Below are positions 48,344 through 59,540 of a DNA stretch of 64,000 bases, piece after piece. Source of the DNA: Rhododendron vialii (lineage: Eukaryota; Streptophyta; Magnoliopsida; Ericales; Ericaceae); NCBI RefSeq assembly GCF_030253575.1, contig NC_080559.1, positions 28,174,501 to 28,238,500 of the forward strand, read 5' to 3'. The first letter of the stretch is position 1, and each line of letters opens with the position of its first letter. The notes under the pieces were generated by a model that did no database searches, had not been told where the DNA came from, and was given only the letters and a program-made list of their open reading frames with translations. Made by a program: the position numbers and the translations under genes.

Positions 48344-48877
48344 CACATGGCAGTCTACTGTAAACAAATTTTCTGTGTCTATAACACCTCTGATTTACCC
48401 ACAAAGCGTGCCTTCACATTTCTCTCCCTTTCATTCTAGAGAGTGCGGTGCTGGCAAGCACCACAGCCACCCACTTCCGCTTTACCTTCACATTTCTCAC
48501 CCTTTCTACTGCCTCTCTCTTTTTCTCTCTCTCATACCGTCTAATTGTCCCTTTTGTAGGTCTTGTTGGGAAATTATTTCCCCACAAGGCGTGTATTTTC
48601 TTTCACATTCTCGGCCGTTCTTCTTATTTGTTCACCGATCAGTAAATTAAATTCCAGAGTCTTGCTGTACTTTAGTAGTACTTAAGTAGTCAGAAGCTGC
48701 TCCAAAATCACCCACCTAAACTAGTCCAGACCCTCGGTCCCACGGGTCATCCATTGCATCGCCGCTCCCCACCCCCCCTCTCCTCGAAATAAATTGAACA
48801 GTTTAACTTCTTCTTGGATCCGCACCTCCAGAGCTAGAATTTTCTGACCCATGAAAGATTACTCTTCTGTCCATCAA

Positions 48878-48882
<5 letters not shown>

Positions 48883-48922
<40 letters not shown>
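48883..48922. repeat. (GA)n tract just upstream of the rumi-like start codon
   Basis: About 20 GA units end ten bases before the chosen ATG, and they probably lie in the 5' UTR. If the in-frame ATG at 48,851 were used, the tract would encode a run of Arg-Glu. Confidence 0.9.
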
Positions 48923-48924
<2 letters not shown>

Positions 48925-48931
48925 GGCAGAT

Positions 48932-51900
48932 ATGAGAGAGAGTATGCAGAGATATATGTGGCACGAAGCAGGGATCTACAGGCATTTTAGGGAGACCATC
49001 TGTCTTCCTCTTTTAACGGCCAAGAGGTCCTCTCAACGATCCTCTCTCCTCCTCTTCTTCCTCCTCCTCTTCTTTCTGGGCGCGTTCGTTGCCACGCGCT
49101 TACTCGACTCCACCCTCACTGTAAGTTCCAATCTCATTCCTTCCCGAAACACTTCACCTCGCATTAATTATCGTATCTTAGTAGGTCCATTTGCCCTTTG
49201 TTCTTCTCCCTGTATTTTTCTTTAAGAGTAGGCGTACGAATTAATCTCGCCCAAAAAGTTTTCTTTAGTGTAGGCGTACGTATTAATCTCGCCTCAAAAA
49301 GTCTACGAACACACAACTGTGTTCGGAATCGTTCGTGTATGCGAGCCCACATGCTTCGGACGGTGCTCTTAAATAATCACGACTGGAGAGACGTTTTGTG
49401 GTCAATTAAAACGACGTCCCGTCGTTGAAACGTCGGTAGCCGCGCCGCCTTCCGACACGGGTTCCTTACTTACTTTTATGTTGCTAACGTGCGCCTGGAG
49501 AGTCGATCCAGAGGTGCTAGAGGTACAGAAAAAGTTGTACAAACAGTTTGCACAAATTCATTTTGGACTCCATTCGGATTCTATAGAGATGTTTGGAGCT
49601 GTTCATTTTGTTTAAAATTTGTTTTTTAGGAATTGAGATGATTTGTTTCAGGGACGCTAAAAAACAAATTTTGAACAAAATGAACGGTTCCGATCATCTT
49701 TGTGGGACCTGAATTGGGTCCAAAATAAATCTGTGCAAAGCTGTTTGTACAGCTTTTGCTGTACTCATATCATTTCTGGAGTCGATTACCCTTTTCCTAC
49801 GATTGCCCTGACAGAGGAGAAATTATTCCCTGCTTCTAAGCCGGGAACAGTATGCTTCAGGGGCATCGCAGCAGGCATTTGCGTCGAATCAAATAAGCAA
49901 ATGCGGTTGGAAATATCGCTTCCGGAAGTACTGAATAATGTTTCCTCTTATTCGGACAGTGCATATGCTTGTGGGCCGAATTAAAGTCCTTCAATAATGG
50001 TCTTTTAAACTCGTATGTAGCGACTTCGGGTTGGTGCTGTGCACTACACAGTACTGTATTGCTCACCTCTGAGCCGTCCGAACGGTGCATCCGACAGCTC
50101 AGATCTCATCTCGACAACCAACGATCGAGAGACGTTCATTGTTGAGATGAGATCCGAGCTGCACGCACCAGTGCACAACACCATCCCCAATTTCAGAATA
50201 AACTACACCCGCCTTTCAGAGCCGTTCAATTTGCGAATAAACTATATCCCCCTTCCAGAGGGATCGGGGGCATTTCGGCTATCCAAAAATGTTTTCAATT
50301 GTTTGATTTTGTTAAAATACTTTTTTTTGAGAAGAGTATTTTTTAAGATTCTGAACAATTAATTGCTGAAATGGACGGCTAAAATGCTGCAATATGCCAA
50401 TATATGCCAGTTGTGCACCTCTACACTATAGGATGCTAGGATCCCTCTCGGAGCCGGGAAATGTTTGAATGAGTGTCGAACCATAAATCCTTCTCCAACC
50501 ACATACGATACAGACTATGACCAGGAGTTTTTAAAGTCACAGTGCAGTGTGTGGGAAGTGCTTGTATGTTTGTGTGCATTTGTCTGTGGCACTCACTTTT
50601 TAAATGAACATGAACATTTGCATTCCAGTATCGGCCTTAATTTCATAATTCTAACCGTTCATATTTTAGATCTTATTGATATGTTCTCGTCGTCACCAAA
50701 AATTAGTTTAATCGAACATGTGTAAGTACATGATTGATCCAAATACATTTAGATGCAAAAATTGGGGTTTTTTCGGCCCGATTAGGAGGGTGCAAAACAC
50801 AATTTACGGATCAATATTTTTCAGTCATGTACTTAAAATGATTTTTGAGAAAGACAAGCATCTTGACAAGATCCAAAATACGAACAACTCGGATTATGAA
50901 AATACTGGAGTAAGGCCAATATTGAGATGCGAAGGGATGAGCTACACCCCTGCAGTATCAAAACCCAATGGCGGAGATACTGTCAGTATCTGACTTCTGT
51001 CGCTTACATTGGGTATTGTTTTGGTGTTTGTTTATTGCATGCAGTCTATTGCTGGGAATCCCACACCGAATACAATCCTAACCACCACAACCACCCATGT
51101 GTACCCATCCGAAATCCCCAAAAAGCCCCTGCCAAAAATCCAAATACCACTCAACTGCACATCCGGTAACCTCACCCGAACTTGCCCGGCGAACTATTAC
51201 CCAAAGGACTTCTTCCACTCCCAAGATGACCGGGACCGTCCCCCACCTGCCACGTGTCCGGATTACTTCCGTTGGATCCACGAGGATCTACGGCCGTGGA
51301 AGAAGATGGGGATCACGAGGGACATGGTGCAGAGGGCCCGAAAGACGGCCAACTTCAGGCTGGTGATAGTCGACGGAAGGGCTTACGTGGAGAGATATGT
51401 GAGGGCCTTCCAAACCAGGGATGTTTTTACGGTGTGGGGAATCTTACAGTTGTTACGGAGGTACCCTGGGAAATTACCTGATTTGGACTTGATGTTTGAT
51501 TGCGTGGATTGGCCGGTCGTCAAAGCGGTGGATTACAGTGGGCCCAATGCGATGGCCCCACCTCCGTTGTTCCGGTATTGCGGAGATGATGCCACGTTGG
51601 ACATTGTTTTTCCCGATTGGTCGTTTTGGGGATGGTAAGCGAAAGTTAACTAATGTAGAAAAATTAATTTTTTCAGGCATTTGGCACTTTGCACTTCTAG
51701 AAAAATTAGAAGTCACTGATTTTTTTTTTTGGATCTATATCACCACATAATTCGACTTTAATAATGGTTTTGTTTTCTGAAGATGTGATAGTCAGGGCGA
51801 AGTCAAGATTTTTAAAAACGAATATGCAAGTTATTCTTTCATTTGCTAATCTAAAGGATTAATTGAATTAGGAGGTCAATTATAAGGTGGATTATGTGCG

Positions 51901-54887
51901 GAGTAATTTCGCTTTACAAGTGGTCCCAAATACTTATATTTTTCAAAAAATGCATGATAGATAGCCTCATTTATAATACTATGAACTCTTGAATAGAGAA
52001 AAGAAAAGAATGCTTATAGTTTTTATGAATTTAGAATTTTTTTTGGTGGGGTCAAAATAGCAAAATTTGGCTACAAACTGCCAAATGTCCATGTGAGAAA
52101 TCAAAATTAGTGGGGTCCTTTATCTTACTTCAGAATGGGAGAGCCTGAGTGGGTGCTTGTGCCAAAAAAACAGGCATCATCCCAAGCCCAAAAATATGAT
52201 GTGAACCGTTCACTATGTTCGGTTCACTATGTAGAACTTGATGCTTAAAACAATCTTTCAGCAAATGAAGTCGATCGGAGATTAGTAAATCAGTGAACAA
52301 AGCACATTTTTCACACTATTTTTAATTGCCCAAAAATGTAGTTCATTCACTGAGTTATCAATATCCAACTGACTTGATTTTTTACGAGTTTGTTCTACGC
52401 GTCAAGCTCTACATAGAAGATAGAATGGTTCAAATCACATTTTTGGGCTCAGGATGATTCTTGTTTTTTGGACACAGACACCGTACTGTAATTGGGTCCG
52501 GTTCTAAATTCACACCTGTGATATATTTTTATGAGTTAGATATCTTGGATGTGTGGTATTCAATGGAGGGAATATTTTAATAATATAAGTATTTCTTGTA
52601 GGGCAGAGATAAATATAAAGCCATGGGAGGGATTGTTAGAGGAACTAAAAGAAGGGAACAAGAGGAAGAGATGGATGGATAGGGAGGCTTATGCATACTG
52701 GAAGGGCAACCCGGTGGTTGCTGCAACTAGAGTGGATCTCCTCAAATGTAATGTCTCTGACAAACAGGACTGGGGTGCTCGCTTGTACAATCAGGTATTC
52801 AAAATTTCTTCATGCGTGAGCATGTAAAGTACATATCTATATGCATAAAGATATGGTCAATTGTATGTAATTAACGGCCTTTTGTTTTATGAAAATGACT
52901 AAAGTAGCAACGTTTAACAAAGCATTACTCTTAGAAGTTACAATGGCTTTTAGTAGTATATTGTTGTACTGCTTACAATGTTCTAATGTTCAAGATCTAT
53001 CCTTTGGGTCCAAAGTGGCTGCCTTGGAGGGATTTTCCTTCATATCAAAACCAAATGGTTTCTTCAGGGCTTCTGAACTGGGCAGTGGTGTAATAGATTC
53101 ATGATGGCATAGCTAAGTAACTTTCTTGGCGAGTTGATCTTCATTCTTTTATTTCGTTTCAAAGCGACATGTGATTTGTTCTAAAAACTATAAAACTGTC
53201 TTGCAATGTGGATAATTTGAGAATCAAGTATGAATGGGAGCTAAGTTGTTAATTGACAATGTCGTAACCAATCTCTGAAGCAGATTGTGATCAGTAATTT
53301 ACTCTTGGATTTCTATACTTTCCTCTCTTCCTCTCCCACCCCTTCGAAATATTTATGCACCAAAAGTGAACAGTAAGGACTGATAAAAGCTGTGCTGCTA
53401 AGCCTGCTATGATCAAATTTTTTGTGTGGATAAACTGTGCTGCTATGATCATGAAAGCTGTTGTTTTTAACGGTGAAAGCTCAGACCTCAAGTCGTAATA
53501 CAAGGGTGTTGGCTTTAAGACATGGAGGAAAAGATTTGAGAGTTCATGCGTCCAGTTAACTTCAGGTGTTTGGAGCCTTGGATAGTCTTGTCTGGTTATT
53601 GCAAGTTACATACCATGAATGCAAAAACTGCAAATCGAGTCCCTTTGAAACACCATATATGCGCCAAGGCTAATATGCTTTTACATTGTTGTTATGATTC
53701 CATTTGCTTATTCTAAATCGAACTAGAAATTGTGGAAGCAAGTTAGCAACTATATATCAAAATTTGGAACTTTTGTAGGATTGGATTAAAGAAACACGGG
53801 AAGGGTACAAGCAATCAGACTTGGCCAGCCAGTGTATGCACAGGTAAAAGAATTAAAATTTTAGTATCCCTCTTTCTGTTATTTCCCTTGAAGGCAAGTG
53901 ATTTTACGAAATGTATTGTTACATCTCTTTTACAGTGAGATATTCACTTGCACACTTAATTTCGTGTCTTTTGATAAATATTCTACTTGCCAACACATTT
54001 TATTTCTTTGTTGATCTCGTGCTATTTTAACAGGTATAAGATATACATTGAAGGATCCGCATGGTCAGTGAGTGAAAAATACATTCTTGCATGTAATTCT
54101 CTTACCTTACTGGTGAAGCCACATTACTATGATTTCTTCACAAGAAGTTTGATGCCTGTGCACCACTATTGGCCCATAAGAGAGGACGACAAGTGCAGAT
54201 CTATTAAGTTCGCAGTTGAATGGGGCAACAGCCACAAGCAAAAGGTACATTCTTTTCTTACTTTGGTCTTCTCTTCATAAGCAATAAGTAAACTTGCGCC
54301 ATACCTACTGTTCCATTTTGGTCATTTTGTCCAAAGCTTCATTTGATTTGAATGTCAGATTTAAGAAATTTGGCCCAAAAGGACAGGGGTTTTCATAGTG
54401 TAATCAGTTTTACCGTTCGTGATTTTCATTGCGGAGGTCCATTTATCTTCAATCAGAAAAAAATTCTTATTCCTTTACTGGCCCCCTCCCTCTTGGAAAT
54501 GAAATCCTAGTTCCATCCTTGCAGGCACAAGAAATTGGGAAGGCAGCAAGTGACTTCATTCAAGAGGATTTGAAGATGGATTATGTGTATGACTACATGT
54601 TTCATCTCTTGAGTGAATATGCCAAACTCATGAGATACCAGCCCACCATCCCTAAAAGAGCAATTGAAATCTGTTCGGAGAAATTGGCGTGTCCCGCGAT
54701 AAGATCACAGAAGAAGTTTATGATGGAATCGATGGTGAAGGGTCCAACAGACGTGAGACCATGCAACATGCCTCCTCCATATGATGCTCTTGCTCTTCAT
54801 ACGCTTCTCAAAAGGAAAGCAAATTCAATTAGCCAAGTAGAGTTGTGGGAGAAGAGATACTGGGAGAATCAAACTAAACATAATTAG
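48932..54887 (+). CDS. Rumi-like protein O-glucosyltransferase (DUF821/CAP10 domain)
   Basis: Six exons in phase: 48932-49120, 51045-51634, 52602-52794, 53779-53843, 54034-54244 and 54525-54887, giving 536 aa. A hydrophobic segment at residues ~39-57 ([20 protein letters not shown]) makes it a type II membrane protein, probably Golgi or ER. The CAP10 domain follows: CPDYFRWIHEDLRPWKKMGI, FRLVIVDGRAYVERYVRAFQ, DCVDWPVVKAVDY, EAYAYWKGNPVVAATRVDLL, YKIYIEGSAWSVSEKYILAC and HYYDFFTRSLMPVHHYWPIR. The animal family members transfer glucose or xylose to EGF repeats. The plant substrate is unclear and may be a cell-wall or secreted glycan. I chose ATG 48,932 (MRESMQ) because the upstream in-frame ATG would translate a GA repeat. 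ATG 48,944 is also possible. Introns 1 and 2 carry foldback elements. Confidence 0.9.
49523..49764. mobile_element. Foldback MITE in intron 1 of the rumi-like gene
   Basis: GTACAGAAAAAGTTGTACAA and the inverse TTGTACAGCTTTTGCTGTAC bound a palindrome whose inner arms (GTTCATTTTGTTTAAAATTT / AAATTTTGAACAAAATGAAC) resemble those at 41,091-41,493. It is 242 bp. Confidence 0.75.
52152..52482. mobile_element. Foldback MITE in intron 2 of the rumi-like gene
   Basis: The inverted ends GGTGCTTGTGCCAAAAAAAC and GGTGTCTGTGTCCAAAAAAC continue through CATCATCCCAAGCCCAAAAA / AATCATCCTGAGCCCAAAAA. It is about 331 bp and non-coding. Confidence 0.78.
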
Positions 54888-56700
54888 TCATGTTCCTTGG
54901 TATATTCATCATTCAGTATGAATTCACTCATGTGTACTTTATGCCTCAATTTCTACATATGCATAATTATATCAAAAGGAGATTTTACATGTCTCTGTGG
55001 TCAGTCCTTTGAGATTTAGTGATTTTCTTTTTAAGCGGTGAACAGAAAAATGCTATTCTTATTATTTCTCACCAAATCGGTCACTCCTAACGGGCTGTAA
55101 TTGGTTTTACATACTTATGTGCCCTGTACATTTATCATTACACCTAACAGGTTGTAATTGGTTGAGTTCAATTTTTGCTCACTTCTGCTTCTTTTTTTGT
55201 TTCGTTTTGTTTTGTTAAGTTCTTCTTTCGCAATCGCGTGCACGCACACAAAGGTGTCCATATATGTGTAATTGTTCTTGACATTTTCAGTTCGTTTTGA
55301 AAAGTGAAAATATAGTTTCCAGTCCCGCCCTATAGTTAGAGTCCCAGATTTCAAAGAAGGTAGTAATACTTTGTTCAAGTAGATCTCAATTGAAGAGCTT
55401 TCAGACTGCTTCATGGAGAACGAAATGTGCATACCACTGGCCTAGTGCCTTAATTTTTGATTAACAAGTCATACCATATAAATCATTGGCCCAGTATCTT
55501 AATTTTGATCCATAAGCCATACCACCTGGCCCAAAATACTTAAGCCAAAGGTATTAATAGTAACTCACAAGATTTGTTATATGTCCAATATGATCCATAT
55601 AGACTACTGATGACAAGAGGACCATACATTTCTAATGGAATTCAAGCCAGCAAGCTGTTATCCAAAAGCCCTCGGTGGCGGTCGAAATCTACGAATTATT
55701 GGTCCTCACGGAACCTGCTCAGGGTCTGTAGTCCTATGGTAACGCCTATAGGAGGTAAGTTGCTATAGCTGGTCGCAGGGCTGACACTTATGTTTGGGTT
55801 GTCCAAACCCGACTCCAAGTTTGGTTGCTCACATACTATTAAGTTATAAAAAATAGAACGGCATACAAGTCACAAAAAAAAAATCAACGTTACATTGAAC
55901 TTTTAGCTTGCATTACATCAAAAATAAAAATAAAAATAAAAATTTGATTATATTGCTTTATTGTTACCATGGTTTGACTTAAAGAAAACAACTTCTCCTT
56001 GCATTTCTTGAAATAAAATTTTCAGTTAAGTTACCGTACTTTAATTAGCTTATCCATGTACTCATTTTCAATTGAGATCATAGTCAATCCACTTAATTTC
56101 TTGTGTAATATATAGTAGCCTGAAAAGAAATTTTTATGTGACTTTAACAAAGAAAAACTACTCTCCGCCGAAATAACTGTTTTTACAAATCATTTTTAGG
56201 AAAAAAAGCCTACTATATAAGGTTAAAATTAAGCGACTACTGATATTTACCAATATAGACTTTTTAATGTCTATATTAGTTATTAGTTAATCGAAATGAA
56301 TATGAAAGTAAAATGGTTTTACCAAAACAAAAAAAAGATACATCACAATAAAGTTTATTTACCAAATAAACCCTTTAACTTTTAATAGCAAAGGCCACAT
56401 GAAAAAATAATACAAAAAGAAGTAATAGTAGGTTTGTTGGGCTTATTCCGGGGCCGGCCCTGGCTGGTCACCCCCTCCTCCACCCTTTAAATGAGCAGAG
56501 AAACGATAGAAAAATGGGATGTGGAGTCTACTTTGTTGACGGGATTTATGTGGACAGTGTGCATCAGTTGACGGACTAACTCTATTCTTGTCCTACTAGT
56601 AGAAATTGAACTTTGTATGCCCCCAAGGACGACCAGATGATCCTGTTGTAAACCCTTGGACAAGTAGTGCTGGGCTCTTTCTAGCTGTTATTTGTAAAAT
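54888..56700. other. Intergenic DNA, no gene seen
   Basis: It holds the 3' UTR of the rumi-like gene and the upstream region of the LRR pseudogene. An (AAAAT)n-like run is at 55,920-55,941. No repeat family or coding frame was recognised with confidence. Confidence 0.55.
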
Positions 56701-57244
56701 ATGGGGATATTCTCCACTGCTGGGCTCTTTCTAGCTGTTCTGCTTTGTAATGGAATTTTTTTGCATTCCTGTTTGGGCAGTGGATCAATTCCAGCCATCA
56801 CCTGCATTGAACAAGAGAGACAAGCTCTCCTGAAGTTCAAACGAAGCCTAACAGACACAACACGTAGGCTCTCCTCTTGGACCGGCGAAAATTGTTGCAA
56901 CTGGAAAGGAATTCAGTGTGATGGAAATACATCCCATGTCGTGAAGCTTGATCCAGTCAGTTTAGACCCAGACACAGCGCCAATAGAGGCCAATGAAGTG
57001 AACCCTTCATTGCTTGAGCTGAAGTATCTGGAGCACTTGGACTTGAGCGGAAACAATTTTCACGACATCCCGATTCCCATTTTCTTTGGATCAATGACGT
57101 CGTTGAGGTATCTTAATCTCTCTAATTCAAATTTTAGTGGAAGGGTCCCCCATCATCTTGGAAATGTTTCTAACTTGATGGTTCTGTTGGAAATCCGGTC
57201 TTCATTATGATGAAAGTGATGGCGTTATCTCTTCAAATTTGGAA

Positions 57245-58246
57245 TGGTAGAAGCATTCGAGTCACGTTAGGAAAACGCTTTCCTAAAGACAGTATTTGCC
57301 CCCACCAGAAGGTGTGCACCGGATTATAGCAAATCTGCCTTCAAGATAAATCGAATCTGAACTCTAGGTTCTTTCTGTCATCGTTTGCACAAACGGAGAC
57401 AGACAGAATATCCGCTAAACAAATGTAGAAGAACCAAGAACTGTTACTCTTTTTTGAGATATAACAGAATATCAGTTTGCCATTTCTAGGAAGAGAATGT
57501 GTAGAGGAAAAGAGAGCAATTTAGTATGGAATTTTCAGCCCCTTGAATGACTTTACAAATGGCCTATTTATAGACTTATAAGCACCCTTGTATGAAAAGT
57601 TGTTACTCTAATAAACAACCATAAGAAATGGTCATGTCCTTTGAAGACACCAATTAGGAAAGATCATGTCTTTCAAAGACAATTAATAGAGAGGAACATG
57701 CCTATTAGTAGACATCCTTTAAACAATTAATTAGGAAGGATCATGCCTCTTGGAGGCACCCCATGATTCACATCCCTTCCTAAACAAGGGAAAGTCTTCA
57801 ATACACCTCTTTAAGGTGTGTACCATATGCACCTATTGTGTGGTTCATATTGTACCACCTCATAAAAAATTACTTGTAGGACCGGTCATTCATAACATTT
57901 TATTTCGTATCGTAACTTTTATACTAAAAATTCGTAACTTTTCAACAATATGATTCGTAACTTTTTAGCAATAGATTCGTAACATTTTGGGATTCATAAC
58001 ATTTTGGTGTATTTTAATAAGGGTGCATACGATACACACCCAAATAAAGGGTGTGTATTGTAGCACTTTCCTCCTAACAATCACATCTTTCCAAATGAAC
58101 ACACCTCAATTTCATGGGTGTTACAACCATTTACATAAAGTCACAACTCATGCGAAAAAATGTAGCAACCTTTCACAAAATCCTCATTTAGTACCTTTCC
58201 GAAAATTCCAAACTAAAATCCAATTTTATTTTGGAAAACTCCAACA
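57245..58246 (-). mobile_element. Solo LTR of a copia element, inverted, inside the RLP pseudogene
   Basis: Read on the minus strand it starts TGTTGGAGTTTTCCAAAATA and ends GACTCGAATGCTTCTACCA, matching the LTR of the downstream copia element (start TGTTGGAGTTTTTCAAAATA) through shared blocks such as GGTGGGGGCRAATACTGT. No internal domain follows, so it is a solo LTR. It carries a 284-bp MITE. Without that and its duplication it is about 709 bp. No clean 5-bp target duplication was seen. Confidence 0.75.
57788..58071. mobile_element. 284-bp MITE with 9-bp duplication, nested in the solo LTR
   Basis: The inverted ends GGGAAAGTCTTCAATACACC and GGAAAGTGCTACAATACACA are flanked by TCCTAAACAA on the left (57,778-57,787) and TCCTAACAA on the right (58,072-58,080). 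A 9-bp duplication suggests a Mutator-like origin. Short TTCGTAAC repeats fill the interior. Confidence 0.75.
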
Positions 58247-58812
58247 ATTCTTGATCTTAACTGCATTGATACGGGATCGTTAACTATTGATGATTTCACT
58301 TGGGTTTCTCGTCTTTCCTCGTTGCAATACCTTGATGCGAGTGGCATGAATCTTAGTCGAGCGCTGAATTTGAATGTGATGCTAAATATGCTTCCTTCTT
58401 TAACAGAGTTGCGCTTGTCGGGATGTGAACTCTATAGCACTCTTTTAATATCTCATTTCTATTTGAACTCCACTGCTTCAAATATCAGGAAACTGGATCT
58501 TAGTTGGAACTCATTCGCCGGCGAATTCCTTAAATTTATTGAAAACTTGACTGCTTTGAGAGTTCTCGATCTTTCCTATAACGACTTGAATTCTTCTTTT
58601 CCTCTCTATCTGGAAAACCTTAAAAGCTTTGAACATCTCAATCTTGCCGGCAACTCGTTTACCGGTGATGTTGTTGGGTTATCGAGGCTCTTGCTGACTC
58701 AATGTACCTTGAAATCATTAGACATTTCTTCAAACCAATTCGAAGGGCAGATGTCAAGAAGCTATGGAAATTTATCTGGATGCGCCATGTATAATTTAGA
58801 GATGCTAATTTT

Positions 58813-59462
58813 TGTTGGAGTTTTTCAAAATAAAAGGTTGCGGGAGATTATTCGTGAAAAGGTGCGACACATTTTCACATGGGGTATGACTTTACGTGAA
58901 TAGTTATTACACCTATTAACTTAGGGTGTGACTATTAGAATGGGGTGTGTTTGTTAGGAAGGGATGTGATACATGGGGGTGCCTCCATGAGACATGACTC
59001 TTCCTAATTAATTATTTGCATGAAAGGGTGCCTACTAAAAGGCATGATCCTTTCTCATAATTAATTGTCTTCAAAAGACATACCCTTTCTAATGTGTGTT
59101 TACAAAAGACACAACCTTTCACGTAAGGGTGCCTATAAGTCTATAAATAGGCCATTGGTTAATTCTTTTGACACACCAAAAAAAATATCCAGAAACTCTC
59201 CTGCTTCTCTGTCTCGTTGTTTTCTATACTGTTATTCCGTTATTCTGCAGAAACGGAATTAACAGTCCTTGGTTCAATTGATTCTCTTAGGCTCGGTATT
59301 CTGTCTGTCCTTCGTTTGTGCGGACGCAGGCAGAAGATCATTGATCGGGTTTCGTTTTATCCTCAGAACAGATTCGCTGTAACCCGGTGCACATCAATTG
59401 GTGGGGGCGAATACTGTTTTCGGAAAGCGACGACGTAACGTGACTCGAAGCGGTTTCCATCA
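58813..59462 (+). repeat. 5' LTR of the copia element
   Basis: It starts TGTTGGAG and ends GTTTCCATCA by comparison with the inverted solo LTR, which also runs through the GGTGGGGGCRAATACTGT block to a terminal CA. An alternative end is 59,396 (GCACATCA), which would place TGGTGGGGGCGAATACTG as the primer-binding site. The window end prevents a direct LTR-to-LTR comparison. Confidence 0.65.
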
Positions 59463-59540
59463 GTTTGTTCAAGTTTCAGAAGGCTCCAGATTTTGAAGGT
59501 TCCAATTTTTGCACCAACAATCGAAAACAGTATTTCTACC

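Larger units (their letters stand above)
56701..58812 (+). pseudogene. LRR receptor-like protein (RLP, Cf/EIX type), disrupted
   Basis: The 5' part (56,701 onward) encodes a signal peptide ([20 protein letters not shown]), then the LRRNT cap ([39 protein letters not shown]) and the first LRRs ([33 protein letters not shown]). A frame change at about 57,188 leads to a stop at 57,208-57,210, although the LRR reading continues in another frame ([16 protein letters not shown]) to about 57,244. After the inverted LTR, LRRs resume at about 58,247 (LDLNCIDTGSLTIDDFTWVS ... LRVLDLSYNDLNSSFP ... NLEML) and stop where the copia element begins. RLPs are plasma-membrane receptors of immunity or development without a kinase. 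This copy cannot be full-length here, and any 3' remainder lies beyond the window. Confidence 0.88.
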
